Shown here one piece after another: positions 9,986 through 19,047 of a stretch of 64,000 bases of DNA. Within the stretch, counting starts at the first letter, position 1. Every line of letters begins with the position of its first letter. The DNA is taken from the NCBI RefSeq assembly GCF_900107995.1, contig NZ_FNUM01000007.1, positions 155,711 through 219,710 on the forward strand. Reading direction: 5' to 3'. This DNA comes from Alcanivorax sp. DSM 26293 (GTDB lineage Bacteria > Pseudomonadota > Gammaproteobacteria > Pseudomonadales > Alcanivoracaceae). The position numbers were made by a program, and so were the translations under genes. A model generated the notes under the pieces. The model was not told the origin of the DNA, made no database searches, and saw only the letters and a program-made list of their open reading frames with translations.

Positions 9986-11179
9986 ATGAGCAACTCCCCT
10001 CTGAAACCCGACATCCTGATCTTCGGCGGCGGTATTGCCGGCCTGTGGTTGATCAACCGACTCAACGCGGCCGGTTACCAGTGCCTGCTGCTGGAAACCG
10101 CCACCCTGGGCGGTGACCAGACCCTGGCCAGCCAGGGCATTATTCACGGTGGCCTCAAGTATGCCCTGGGCGGCAATCTGTCCAGTGAATCGGAATCCAT
10201 TGCCGCCATGCCGGACCGTTGGCGTGCGGCCATGGCCGGCAACGATCCGGTGGACCTGCGCCAGCTGCAGGTACTCAGCGACACCCAGCACATGTGGTCC
10301 AGTGGCTCAGTGGCCTCGCGCATGACCAACTTCTTCGCCAGCAAGATGCTGCGCGGGCGCATCGAAAAGCTGAAGCGGGACCATTTCCCCTCCGCGTTGG
10401 CTGACAAGGCCTTCAAGGGCAATGTCTACAAGCTGGATGATCTGGTCATCAACACTGAATCACTGATCGACACCCTGGCCGCGCCGGTACGTGAACGCCT
10501 GCTGGCCTTCGACAGGGAACGCGATTCTCTGGAATGGGGAGAGCAAGGATTGAAGGCGGTGACCGTCAATGGCCAGCGTATCGAGCCGACGTTGACCATC
10601 CTGTCCGCCGGCAATGGCAACCCGGCACTGCTGGACGGCGCCCACCAGGCCCGCCTGCTGCCAGAGGAACACAGCCAGCTGCGGCCACTGAAAATGCTGC
10701 TGGTGAAACACGATCTGGGCCACCGCCTCTATGCTCACTGTGTTGGCACCAGCAACAAACCGGTACTCACCGTCACCACCCACGACTGCCCGGACGGCAA
10801 GGTGGTCTGGTATCTGGGCGGCGACCTGGCGGAACGGGGCGTGGAACGCAGCGATGAGGAACAACTGGCCGCTGGCCGCGACGAACTGAAACACCTGTTC
10901 CCCTGGCTCGATTTCAGTCAGGCCCAGTTCGCCGTTCTCAACGTAACCCGGGCCGAACCGAAACAACAGGCCCTGGTAAAACCGGATAACGCCTACGCCC
11001 ACCGCGATCACAACCTGATCGTGGCCTGGCCCACCAAGCTCACCCTGGCCCCGGACCTGGGCGACAGAGTGATGGCATTGGTGGAAGAGAGCGGGCTGAA
11101 ACCAGGAGCACCGTTAACGGTGCCGGAAACACTGGAAAAAGCCCCCATGGGCGTGCCGTACTGGCATCGCTGTTTTTGA
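9986..11179 (+). CDS. FAD-dependent oxidoreductase (DAO / glycerol-3-phosphate dehydrogenase-like)
   Basis: The N terminus has a dinucleotide-binding fold, DILIFGGGIAGLWLINRL, and then GGDQTLASQGIIHGGLKYALGG, which resembles the flavin-contacting segment of glycerol-3-phosphate dehydrogenase and other DAO-family enzymes. Length is 397 residues, without the C-terminal domain of GlpD. The C terminus shows DNAYAHRDHNLIVAWPTKLTL. The substrate cannot be told from sequence. It is followed by a GTAGGAGC palindrome and an aldo/keto reductase on the same strand, so a shared transcript is possible. Confidence 0.75.
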   Translation: MSNSPLKPDILIFGGGIAGLWLINRLNAAGYQCLLLETATLGGDQTLASQGIIHGGLKYALGGNLSSESESIAAMPDRWRAAMAGNDPVDLRQLQVLSDTQHMWSSGSVASRMTNFFASKMLRGRIEKLKRDHFPSALADKAFKGNVYKLDDLVINTESLIDTLAAPVRERLLAFDRERDSLEWGEQGLKAVTVNGQRIEPTLTILSAGNGNPALLDGAHQARLLPEEHSQLRPLKMLLVKHDLGHRLYAHCVGTSNKPVLTVTTHDCPDGKVVWYLGGDLAERGVERSDEEQLAAGRDELKHLFPWLDFSQAQFAVLNVTRAEPKQQALVKPDNAYAHRDHNLIVAWPTKLTLAPDLGDRVMALVEESGLKPGAPLTVPETLEKAPMGVPYWHRCF

Positions 11180-11186
11180 TTACCCT

Positions 11187-11258
11187 CCGTAGGAGCAAGC
11201 GTCGTTGGCGGCGCGATTCCGTGCGTGGTTAATCGCGCCGCCAGCGACGCTCCTACGG
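11187..11258. repeat. REP-like palindrome, GTAGGAGC family
   Basis: CCGTAGGAGC at 11187 pairs with GCTCCTACGG ending at 11258. The internal arms GGCGGCGCGAT and ATCGCGCCGCC also pair, giving one long imperfect hairpin. A near-identical element is at 26816-26878. Gammaproteobacterial intergenic palindromes beginning GTAGGAGC are a known type. Confidence 0.85.
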
Positions 11259-11280
11259 CAAGACGAACAAGGAAGCTTTC

Positions 11281-12066
11281 ATGGCCTTCATGCGCCCGCT
11301 GGGCAACACAGGATTGACCGTCAGCGCCCTCGGTCTGGGCACAGTGAAAATCGGCCGCGACAAGGGCGTGAAATACCCCGGTGCCTTTACCATTCCCGAT
11401 GACGCGGCAGTAATCGATTTGATCGCCCAGGCCCGGGACCTGGGCCTGAACCTGATCGACACCGCACCAGCCTACGGTCGCAGTGAAGAACGACTGGGGC
11501 AACTGCTCCGGGACCGCCAGCACTGGGTTATCGTCACCAAGGTGGGCGAGGAATTCGATAATGATAGCGGCGAAAGCCACTTCGATTTCTCCCCGCAACA
11601 TGTGCGTGCCTCGGTGGAACGCAGTCTCAAGCGGCTGAACACCGACTACCTGGATTGCGTGCTGGTGCATTCGGACGGGAACGATCTGGATATTCTCGAG
11701 AGGGGCACACTGGATGCCCTCAACGATCTGAAGAAGTCGGGCCTGATCCGCGCCACCGGCATGTCTACCAAAACCGTGGCCGGGGGTATCGACACCCTCA
11801 GACAAGCAGACGTGGCCATGGTCACCTACAACCTGGCCCACGACGAAGAAGTGCCGGTCATCGAGCACGCCGCCAGTCACCACAAGGGCATTCTTATCAA
11901 GAAGGCCTTTGCCAGCGGCCACCTGTGCAGCGAGGGACAAGACCCGGTACAGGAAAGCATGAACAAGATCCTTGGCACTGCCGGCGTCGGCAGTATCATC
12001 GCCGGCACCATCAACCCGCAACACCTGCGGGAAAACGTGGAAAAAGCGCGCCGGGCCTGTGAATAA
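11281..12066 (+). CDS. aldo/keto reductase
   Basis: This is a cytosolic NAD(P)H-dependent oxidoreductase with the aldo/keto reductase barrel. The catalytic tetrad can be placed: Asp and Tyr in LNLIDTAPAYGRSEERLG, Lys in VIVTKVGEE and His in DCVLVHSDG. Length is 261 residues, rather short for the family. The ATG at 11281 (MAFMRPLGNTGLTVSALG) is used; a second Met three codons in is possible. The substrate is not predictable. A small secreted protein gene begins 19 bp after the stop. Confidence 0.85.
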   Translation: MAFMRPLGNTGLTVSALGLGTVKIGRDKGVKYPGAFTIPDDAAVIDLIAQARDLGLNLIDTAPAYGRSEERLGQLLRDRQHWVIVTKVGEEFDNDSGESHFDFSPQHVRASVERSLKRLNTDYLDCVLVHSDGNDLDILERGTLDALNDLKKSGLIRATGMSTKTVAGGIDTLRQADVAMVTYNLAHDEEVPVIEHAASHHKGILIKKAFASGHLCSEGQDPVQESMNKILGTAGVGSIIAGTINPQHLRENVEKARRACE

Positions 12067-12085
12067 CAACAAAAAAGGAGCCACT

Positions 12086-12421
12086 ATGCGCAGACTGCTC
12101 AGTATCGGATTGCTACTTCTGGCCGCCAGCAGTCAGGCTGACAAGGTCTTACTCCTGAAAACGCCCCCCAGCGGCTGCCAGCCCGGTGACACTGTCTCTA
12201 TAGAAACCGGCGGCAAACTCCAGGGCTTGCTGTTCAGCGACGCCTGGATCGAAAACAACGCCAAAAAGAAACTGCTCAAGGCCATCAAAAAAGCCGACGG
12301 CAACCGGGCGGTATTGAAAGACCGGCGTGTCTTTCTGATGGATAACCATCACCGTGGCATTCAACGCATGGAGCTGGAAGCCTGGACCTGGCGCTGTGAA
12401 GAGTCGGATAGCAGCAGGTAG
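12086..12421 (+). CDS. small secreted protein of unknown function
   Basis: A 111-residue protein starting MRRLLSIGLLLLAASSQADK, a clear signal peptide. The start is set by AAAAAGGAG seven bases upstream. The mature part has one Cys near the N terminus (PPSGCQPGD) and one near the end (TWRCEE), which could form a disulphide, and a Lys-rich middle (NNAKKKLLKAIKKADG). I recognise no family. The 19-bp gap to the aldo/keto reductase suggests cotranscription. It converges with the patatin-like gene. Confidence 0.75.
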   Translation: MRRLLSIGLLLLAASSQADKVLLLKTPPSGCQPGDTVSIETGGKLQGLLFSDAWIENNAKKKLLKAIKKADGNRAVLKDRRVFLMDNHHRGIQRMELEAWTWRCEESDSSR

Positions 12422-12461
12422 TCAACACGACTTGCCGGCAGCGCTGTTTTGCAGGCTGCCC

Positions 12462-13310
12462 TCACCCCACCGCTTCGAAAAGCGGCTCGCCCAACATCAC
12501 CGACGCGGCCTGATGCCCCTGCCAATACCCCTGCTCCAGCTTTTGGCCATGGGTGGTCAAGCGGCTGACCGGAAAGCCGCGGTCTGGCGCAATCACTGTG
12601 AGTCGGCAATCCTCGGGCGGGTTCTCGATGAACGCCAGTGCGTCATTGTAGGTTTGCGAGCGTTTCCGCATACCGGCATATAGCCCCGGCATTTCCCTGA
12701 CCCAGGGTTTCAGCAGGGGTGCCAGCGGGCTGGGTTTCTTGCGATACCCCTGATGCCGTGACAGCACCACGGTGATATCCCTGGCGCCCTGTTCATAGGC
12801 CCAGCGCACGGGAATGGAATCGCCCACCCCGCCATCGGTCATGGGATGCCCGTCCACCGTGGGAAATTGCCGGTAGGCAAAAGGAATGGAACAGGACGCT
12901 GTCATGATCTCGTCCAGGTTGTCCGGCGTCGCGTGGTGATAACGTGGCTCGCCATCCTCCACGGAAGTGGTCACCACCCATAGCGGCGTCTGCGATTGCC
13001 AATACCGGTCCAGACTCAGCGGCACATCCCGTAAGGATTGATGCCACAGCCAGTGCACATCACACAAATGACCGCCGGCCATGAAGCGCTGCCAGTTGAT
13101 GAAATCCGGGCGGCAGGCATGGTCGGTAATGATGCGCCGGTTGCGGCCATGATCTCCGGCCAGGTAACCGATCAGGTTGGTGGAACCGGCGGATACGCCC
13201 ACCGCAAAATCAAACTCCCGGTAATCTTTCTCCAGAAAGGCATCCAGCACCCCGGCGGCAAAAATGCCGCGCATGGCACCCCCTTCCACGACCAGAGCCC
13301 GCGAGGACAT
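12462..13310 (-). CDS. patatin-like phospholipase (YjjU type)
   Basis: This is a predicted acyl hydrolase with the patatin Ser-Asp dyad. The N terminus SSRALVVEGGAMRGIFAAGV carries the glycine-rich oxyanion hole, the nucleophile elbow is FAVGVSAGSTN (G-x-S-x-G), and the catalytic Asp is in MTDGGVGDSIPV. From the ATG at 13310, which has AGGAGA upstream, the protein has 282 residues. The longer open frame to 13535 would run into the urea-operon regulatory region and is not used. The overall pattern is closest to E. coli YjjU; the substrate is unknown. Confidence 0.86.
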   Translation of the reverse strand: MSSRALVVEGGAMRGIFAAGVLDAFLEKDYREFDFAVGVSAGSTNLIGYLAGDHGRNRRIITDHACRPDFINWQRFMAGGHLCDVHWLWHQSLRDVPLSLDRYWQSQTPLWVVTTSVEDGEPRYHHATPDNLDEIMTASCSIPFAYRQFPTVDGHPMTDGGVGDSIPVRWAYEQGARDITVVLSRHQGYRKKPSPLAPLLKPWVREMPGLYAGMRKRSQTYNDALAFIENPPEDCRLTVIAPDRGFPVSRLTTHGQKLEQGYWQGHQAASVMLGEPLFEAVG

Positions 13311-13436
13311 ATCCGTCTCCTGTTTGATCTGACACCTTGATTCACTTTGCCAAAGCCAGGCCGAGAGCGGAAATAACCCCTCCCTGTTCCCGCCATCGCC
13401 GTCGCCCATGGCGACATCTTGCACAACGCAACCTTT

Positions 13437-13453
13437 TGCACTGTTACGGCGCA
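13437..13453 (+). promoter_or_regulatory. NtrC-like enhancer dyad
   Basis: TGCAC, seven bases, GCGCA matches the NtrC consensus TGCAC-N7-GTGCA with one mismatch. It lies about 107 bp upstream of the sigma-54 promoter, a normal enhancer distance. A weaker copy (TGCAT-N7-ACGCA) follows at about 13456-13472. Confidence 0.55.
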
Positions 13454-13559
13454 GCTGCATCAGCGTGACGCACACCAGCCTGACAAATCCCACCAACCTG
13501 GTCAGCCCTTCGACATTTAATTTATGTAAAAACAATTACTTAAATTTTTTCTGTCTGTT

Positions 13560-13575
13560 TGGCACCGGGTTTGCA
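13560..13575 (+). promoter_or_regulatory. sigma-54 (-24/-12) promoter of the urea operon
   Basis: TGGCACCGGGTTTGCA has GG and GC exactly 10 bases apart and fits the consensus TGGCAC-N5-TTGCA. It lies 45 bp upstream of the allophanate hydrolase ATG, giving a transcription start near 13585. It implies nitrogen-limitation control through NtrC/RpoN. Confidence 0.85.
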
Positions 13576-13592
13576 CTAGTCCGCATACCAAC

Positions 13593-13602
13593 TTGTATAC
13601 AA
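13593..13602 (+). promoter_or_regulatory. GntR/FCD-type operator TTGTATACAA
   Basis: A perfect 10-bp palindrome fitting the TNGTNNACNA pattern bound by FadR-subfamily regulators. It starts about 8 bases after the predicted sigma-54 transcription start, a position suited to repression. The candidate ligand is the FCD-type GntR protein at 19048-19755. Confidence 0.55.
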
Positions 13603-13619
13603 ACAGGTGTGCTAAACGA

Positions 13620-15413
13620 ATGATCGGCTGGACTCTTCAACAATGGCAGGCGGCCTACCGCAGCGGTGACCTCACCCCGCTACAGGCCATGAAACAACTG
13701 GCGGCACTGCTGCACGACAGCGAGCGCGCCCTGTGGATTCACCTGCTGGACGAGTCCTCCCTGGTCGCCCAGGCCGAGACCCTGACGGATCCGTCCCTGC
13801 CTCTCTACGGCATTCCCTTCGCGGTGAAAGACAATATTGATGTGGCCGGTATGCCGACCACGGCGGCCTGCCCCGCCTTTGCCTACACAGCGCAGGAAGA
13901 CGCCACCGTGGTCAGACTGCTGCGCGACGCCGGCGCGATTGTGGTGGGCAAAACCAATCTGGATCAGTTTGCCACCGGACTGGTCGGCACCCGCTCCCCT
14001 TACGGGGAAGTGCCCAACCCGTTCAACGGCGACTACCTCAGCGGCGGCTCCAGTTCCGGTTCGGCGGTGAGCGTCAGCCTGGGGCTGGTGCCCTTCTCGC
14101 TGGGCACCGACACCGCCGGCTCCGGGCGGGTACCCGCAGCCTTTACCAATATCGTCGGACTGAAACCCAGCCGCGGTGCCATCAGCACCCGAGGCGTGGT
14201 GCCCGCGTGCCGAACCCTGGACTGCGTCAGCGTGTTTGCGCTGAACGTGGAAGATGCCCTGACCATTTACCGCCTTATCGGCCAGTTCGATAGCGACGAT
14301 GCTTTCAGCCGTCCGGCGCCGTCACGGCAGAAAACCGGGCTGCCTGCACGACCGAAGCTGGGGATTCCCCACGATCTGCCCTGGTTCGGTGACCACAAGG
14401 CAAAGGCGCTCTGGGAACAACAACTGGAGAGCCTCAGCAGTCTTGCCGAGCTGGTTACCGTGGATACCACCGTGCTGCAGGATGCGGCAGCCCTGCTGTA
14501 TCAGGGCCCATGGATAGCCGAGCGTTTCTCTGTCACTGACACCCTGTTGCAGGAAACACCGCAAGCCCTGTTACCGGTCATCCGTGACATCCTGGAACCG
14601 GCGGCACAGATCAGCGCCGTTGACAGTTTCCGCGCCCAATATCGTCTGGCCGAACTCAAACGTCAGTCAGACAACCTGCTGGCCGGTGTGGATGCCCTGC
14701 TGCTACCCACCACCCCGGGCATCTATACCCGCGACGCGGTACGCAACGATCCCATCACCCTGAACAGCCAACTGGGTACCTGGACCAACTTCGTCAACCT
14801 GCTGGACCTGTGTGCCCTGGCCCTTCCCGGCGGTTTTCGGGACGACGGCCTGCCCGGCGGCATCACCCTGATTGCCCCCGCCTGGCAAGACCATGCCCTG
14901 GCGGAATTCGGCCAGCGCTGGCAACAGCACCAGCCCTGGCAGGCCGGCGCCACCGGTCAGGCACTGCCGGCACCGGAAAAAAATGCCGCCAGCGATAACC
15001 ATGATGATTCCATCACCGTGGCGGTGGTCGGTGCCCACCTGACCGGCATGCCACTGAACAGTCAGCTGGTGGAACGCGACGCGGTGCTGCTGGAAGCCAC
15101 CCACACCGCTCCCTGCTATCGCCTCTATGCCCTGGCCAACACGGTGCCTCCCAAACCCGGGCTGATCCGCAACGAAAAAGACGGCGGAGACAGCATTCCC
15201 ATCGAACTGTGGCAAATGCCTATCGAACACTTCGGCAGCTTTGTCGGGCTGATTCCTGCACCCCTTGGCATTGGCAGCCTGGAAACCGTGGATGGCCGCT
15301 GGGTGAAAGGATTTATCTGCGAGCCCTGGGCCATCGACGAAGCCACCGACATTACCGAACTGGGCGGCTGGAGAAACTACATCGCCGCGCTGAACAAGAA
15401 GGAGTCCCTCTGA
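13620..15413 (+). CDS. atzF: allophanate hydrolase
   Basis: The enzyme hydrolyses allophanate to two CO2 and two ammonia, the second step of ATP-dependent urea breakdown. The amidase-signature triad is present: Lys in IPFAVKDNIDVAG, and the two serines in LSGGSSSGSAVSVSLG and GTDTAGSGRVPAAF. The C-terminal third (about residues 460-597) is the allophanate-hydrolase-specific domain, with FGSFVGLIPAPLGIGSLETV. From the ATG at 13620 the protein has 597 residues. A TTG 27 bp upstream would overlap the operator. The stop overlaps the urea carboxylase ATG by one base (TGATG), indicating coupling. First gene of the sigma-54 operon. Confidence 0.94.
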   Translation: MIGWTLQQWQAAYRSGDLTPLQAMKQLAALLHDSERALWIHLLDESSLVAQAETLTDPSLPLYGIPFAVKDNIDVAGMPTTAACPAFAYTAQEDATVVRLLRDAGAIVVGKTNLDQFATGLVGTRSPYGEVPNPFNGDYLSGGSSSGSAVSVSLGLVPFSLGTDTAGSGRVPAAFTNIVGLKPSRGAISTRGVVPACRTLDCVSVFALNVEDALTIYRLIGQFDSDDAFSRPAPSRQKTGLPARPKLGIPHDLPWFGDHKAKALWEQQLESLSSLAELVTVDTTVLQDAAALLYQGPWIAERFSVTDTLLQETPQALLPVIRDILEPAAQISAVDSFRAQYRLAELKRQSDNLLAGVDALLLPTTPGIYTRDAVRNDPITLNSQLGTWTNFVNLLDLCALALPGGFRDDGLPGGITLIAPAWQDHALAEFGQRWQQHQPWQAGATGQALPAPEKNAASDNHDDSITVAVVGAHLTGMPLNSQLVERDAVLLEATHTAPCYRLYALANTVPPKPGLIRNEKDGGDSIPIELWQMPIEHFGSFVGLIPAPLGIGSLETVDGRWVKGFICEPWAIDEATDITELGGWRNYIAALNKKESL

Positions 15414-18400
15414 TGTTAACGAAAGTGCTGATCGCCAACCGGGGTGAAATTGCGGTGCGTATCTGTCGCACCCTGAAGCAGATGGGCATTGCCTCGGTGG
15501 CGGTCTATTCAGAGGCGGATCGCAACAGCCAGCACGTCAGCGTGGCGGATGAAGCGGTATCCCTGGGCGGCCAGACCGCCGCAGACAGTTATCTGAAAAC
15601 CGACCTGATTCTGCAGGCCGCCAAAGACACAGGCGCCGAGGCTATTATTCCCGGCTACGGATTTCTTTCCGAAAACGCCGAGTTTGCTGAAGCCTGCGCC
15701 GCCAACGGCATCGCTTTTGTGGGCCCGACCCCGCAACAACTGCGCGAGTTCGGCCTCAAGCATGAAGCCCGTGCCATCGCCGAAAAAGCCGGCGTGCCAC
15801 TGGCCCCCGGTACCGACCTGCTGCAAAGCCTGGACGACGCCAAACAGGCCGCACTGCAGATCGGCTACCCGGTGATGCTGAAAAGCACCGCCGGTGGTGG
15901 CGGCATCGGCCTGTCCCGCTGCAACAACGAAGACGAACTGGTCGCTGCCTTTGAGTCGGTAAAGCGGCTCGGGGAAAGTTTCTTTTCTGACAGCGGCGTT
16001 TTTATCGAACGTTTTGTGGCCCGGGCCCGCCATGTGGAAGTGCAGATCTTCGGTGACGGTAACGGTACCGTGCTGGCCCTGGGCGAGCGCGAATGTTCCC
16101 TGCAGCGTCGTAACCAGAAAGTGGTGGAAGAAACCCCGGCGCCCAATCTGCCACAGGCGACCCGGGAACAACTGCACGCCAGTGCGGTGCGGTTGGGCCA
16201 GACCGTGAAATACCGCTCTGCGGGCACGGTGGAATACATTTACGACGACGAGCGTGATGAATTCTATTTCCTGGAAGTGAATACCCGCCTGCAGGTGGAG
16301 CACGGCGTCACCGAATCCGTCTTCGGCGTGGACCTGGTTCAGTGGATGTTGCAACTGGCCGGCGGCGAACGTCCGCCACTGGATGACAGCTACACCAGCC
16401 AGGGGTCTTCCATGGAAGTGCGCATCTACGCCGAAGATGCGCTGAAAGATTTCCAGCCCAGCCCGGGCGAACTCACCGAGGTGCGCTTCCCGGACAATAT
16501 CCGCCTGGATGGCTGGGTGGACACCGGCACCGTGGTCAGCCCTCACTATGATCCCATGCTGGCCAAAGTCATCGTCCATGGCAGTGATCGTGCCGACGCC
16601 CTGAAGAAGATGCAGACCGCCCTGGCACAAACCCGCCTCTCGGGCATCGCCACCAACCTGGACTATCTGCGCCAGATTCTGCGCGACGACAATGTCATTG
16701 CCGGCACCGTTTCCACTCGCTATCTGGAAACCTTTACCTATACGCCCAGGGCCTTCGACGTTGTCGAGCCAGGCACCTACACCACGGTGCAGGATTATCC
16801 TGGCCGGGCCGGCTACTGGGATATCGGTGTGCCGCCGTCCGGGCCCATGGACGACTTTGCCTTTCGTCTGGCCAATCGCATCGTCGGCAACCATGACAGC
16901 GCCGCCGGCCTGGAAGCCACCCTGGTGGGGCCCTCGCTCACCTTCCATTGCGATACCGTGGTAGCACTTACCGGTGCGCCCTGCCCGGCGCAACTGGATG
17001 GTGTCAGCGTACCCTTGTGGGAACCCATCACCGTCAAGGCCGGCCAGACCCTCACCACCGGCAAGGTAGAAAACGGTTGCCGCACCTATATTGCCGTGCG
17101 CAACGGCATTGATGTCCCCGACTACCTGGGCAGTAAATCCACCTTCGTACTCGGCAAGTTTGGCGGCCACGGTGGGCGCACCCTGCGCAAGGGTGACGTG
17201 TTGTCGATCTGTCAGCCGCAGCTGGAGGGGTGCCCCACCCCGGCGCCGGTGGCCGAGCCGCACCCGGTCGAGAACGGATTGATCCCGGACTACCCGCAAC
17301 AATGGGACATCAAGGTGCTGTACGGCCCCCATGGGGCGCCGGATTTCTTTAGCGAAGATGCCATTGAAGAATTCTTCAACGCCGACTGGCAGGTGCATTA
17401 CAACTCCAACCGACTGGGCATTCGCCTGGTGGGTCCGAAGCCGAGCTGGACCCGTACCGATGGCGGCGAAGCCGGGCTGCACCCGTCCAATGTTCACGAC
17501 AACGAGTACGCCATCGGCTCCATCAATTTCACCGGTGATTTCCCGGTCATCCTGACCAAGGATGGCCCGAGCCTTGGGGGGTTCGTCTGCCCGGTGACCA
17601 TCGCCAAGGCCGAGCTGTGGAAAGTGGGCCAGTTGAAACCCGGGGACAGCATCCGCTTCTCGCCAATCAGCTTCGCCGAGGCCAAGGCCATGGAAGACGC
17701 CCAGGATGCGTCCATTGAAAACCTGGGTGTGATTCCGCTGGTCAACCCGGCGGTGACCGATCACAGCCACACCTTTACCTCTTCCACCATGCTGGCGGAG
17801 ATAGATGCCAACGGTCATGTACCGCGGATCGTCTACCGGCAGGCCGGCGACAAGTACATCCTTATCGAGTACGGCGACAACGTGCTCGACCTTGCCCTGC
17901 GCATGCGTGTCCATGCGCTGATGGAAAACCTGAAGGCGTCACCGGTGGAGGGCATTCTGGAATTGTCTCCGGGGGTACGCAGCCTGCAGGTCCATTACGA
18001 TTCCCGCCGCCTTGATCAGGACCGCCTGGTCAACACACTGCTGGACCGTGAACAGACCATCGGCAGTGTGGACGACATGGTCGTGACTTCCCGGGTCCTG
18101 CATCTGCCCATGGCCTTCGAAGACAGCGCCACCCTGGATGCGGTCACCCGTTACCAGGAAACCATTCGCCAGGATGCCCCCTGGCTGCCCAACAACGTGG
18201 AATTCATTCGCCGCATCAACGGCCTGCAATCCACCGACCAGGTGCGCGACATTATTTTCAGTGCTAGCTATCTGGTGTTGGGCCTGGGAGATGTGTATCT
18301 GGGGGCCCCCTGTGCGGTGCCCATTGATCCGCGCCACCGCCTGATGACCTCCAAGTACAACCCGGCGCGCACCTATACCGCCGAAGGCACCGTGGGTATC

Positions 18401-19036
18401 GGCGGCGTCTACATGTGCATCTACGGCATGGATTCCCCCGGCGGTTACCAGCTGGTGGGTCGCACCCTGCCGATCTGGAACAAACATCTGAAGAACGCCC
18501 AGTTCCACAGTGGTGAGCCCTGGTTGCTGAAGTTTTTCGATCAGGTCCGCTACTACCCGGTGAGCGAGGAAAAACTCACCGAGATGCGCGAGGCCTTCCG
18601 CCACGGCCACCTGCAGGTGGAGATCAGCGAAGAGCCCTTCAGCCTGGCCGAGCATCGCCAATTCCTGAAAAACAACGAACAGGAAATTGCCGATTTCAAC
18701 GCCCGCCGCGATGTGGCCTTCCGAGAGGAAGTGGCGCGCTGGCAGGACGAAGACGCGGCAGTGGAATCCGCGCTGATGGGCAGTAAAACGGATATCGGCC
18801 AGGTAGATGGCCATCTGGTCAGCGCCGAAATCAGCGGCAATGTCTGGAAGCTGCTGGTGGAAGAAGGCTCACAGGTCAGCGAAGGCCAGCCCCTGGTGAT
18901 CGTGGAAGCCATGAAGATGGAATTCGAAATCGTCGCCAATGCCAGCGGCAAGGTCACCGGTCTGCATTGCCAGCCCGGCTCCATCATCCATGCCGGGGAT
19001 CCGGTGTTGGTCATTGATCCGAAAGCGGTGGCCTGA
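15413..19036 (+). CDS. uca: urea carboxylase (biotin- and ATP-dependent)
   Basis: A 1207-residue multidomain enzyme that carboxylates urea to allophanate. The biotin carboxylase part starts MLTKVLIANRGEIAVRICRT and includes KSTAGGGGIGLSR and EVNTRLQVEHGVTE (to about residue 450). AHS2- and AHS1-type carboxyltransferase domains follow, with IGVPPSGPMDDFAFRLAN near 475. The C-terminal biotinyl domain has the EAMKMEFE site about 35 residues from the end. The start overlaps the atzF stop. No urease genes are present. Related enzymes can be guanidine carboxylases, but the urea-carboxylase-associated genes and ykkC riboswitch usual for those were not seen, so urea is favoured. Confidence 0.94.
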   Translation: MLTKVLIANRGEIAVRICRTLKQMGIASVAVYSEADRNSQHVSVADEAVSLGGQTAADSYLKTDLILQAAKDTGAEAIIPGYGFLSENAEFAEACAANGIAFVGPTPQQLREFGLKHEARAIAEKAGVPLAPGTDLLQSLDDAKQAALQIGYPVMLKSTAGGGGIGLSRCNNEDELVAAFESVKRLGESFFSDSGVFIERFVARARHVEVQIFGDGNGTVLALGERECSLQRRNQKVVEETPAPNLPQATREQLHASAVRLGQTVKYRSAGTVEYIYDDERDEFYFLEVNTRLQVEHGVTESVFGVDLVQWMLQLAGGERPPLDDSYTSQGSSMEVRIYAEDALKDFQPSPGELTEVRFPDNIRLDGWVDTGTVVSPHYDPMLAKVIVHGSDRADALKKMQTALAQTRLSGIATNLDYLRQILRDDNVIAGTVSTRYLETFTYTPRAFDVVEPGTYTTVQDYPGRAGYWDIGVPPSGPMDDFAFRLANRIVGNHDSAAGLEATLVGPSLTFHCDTVVALTGAPCPAQLDGVSVPLWEPITVKAGQTLTTGKVENGCRTYIAVRNGIDVPDYLGSKSTFVLGKFGGHGGRTLRKGDVLSICQPQLEGCPTPAPVAEPHPVENGLIPDYPQQWDIKVLYGPHGAPDFFSEDAIEEFFNADWQVHYNSNRLGIRLVGPKPSWTRTDGGEAGLHPSNVHDNEYAIGSINFTGDFPVILTKDGPSLGGFVCPVTIAKAELWKVGQLKPGDSIRFSPISFAEAKAMEDAQDASIENLGVIPLVNPAVTDHSHTFTSSTMLAEIDANGHVPRIVYRQAGDKYILIEYGDNVLDLALRMRVHALMENLKASPVEGILELSPGVRSLQVHYDSRRLDQDRLVNTLLDREQTIGSVDDMVVTSRVLHLPMAFEDSATLDAVTRYQETIRQDAPWLPNNVEFIRRINGLQSTDQVRDIIFSASYLVLGLGDVYLGAPCAVPIDPRHRLMTSKYNPARTYTAEGTVGIGGVYMCIYGMDSPGGYQLVGRTLPIWNKHLKNAQFHSGEPWLLKFFDQVRYYPVSEEKLTEMREAFRHGHLQVEISEEPFSLAEHRQFLKNNEQEIADFNARRDVAFREEVARWQDEDAAVESALMGSKTDIGQVDGHLVSAEISGNVWKLLVEEGSQVSEGQPLVIVEAMKMEFEIVANASGKVTGLHCQPGSIIHAGDPVLVIDPKAVA

Positions 19037-19047
19037 GAGGAAATGCC

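Larger units (their letters stand above)
13311..13619. other. intergenic region holding the urea-operon control sites
   Basis: This 309-bp gap between the divergent patatin-like gene and allophanate hydrolase has no supported gene. It contains an NtrC-like dyad, an AT-rich stretch (about 13515-13550), a sigma-54 promoter and a GntR-type operator, each listed separately. Confidence 0.8.

Noticed and set aside
13311..13619. Guanidine-I (ykkC) riboswitch before the allophanate hydrolase gene
   Set aside because: No ykkC-like conserved blocks were seen; the sites present are a sigma-54 promoter and palindromes.
15509..17914. 801-codon open frame antisense to urea carboxylase
   Set aside because: Same reason: codon-bias shadow of a long conserved gene.
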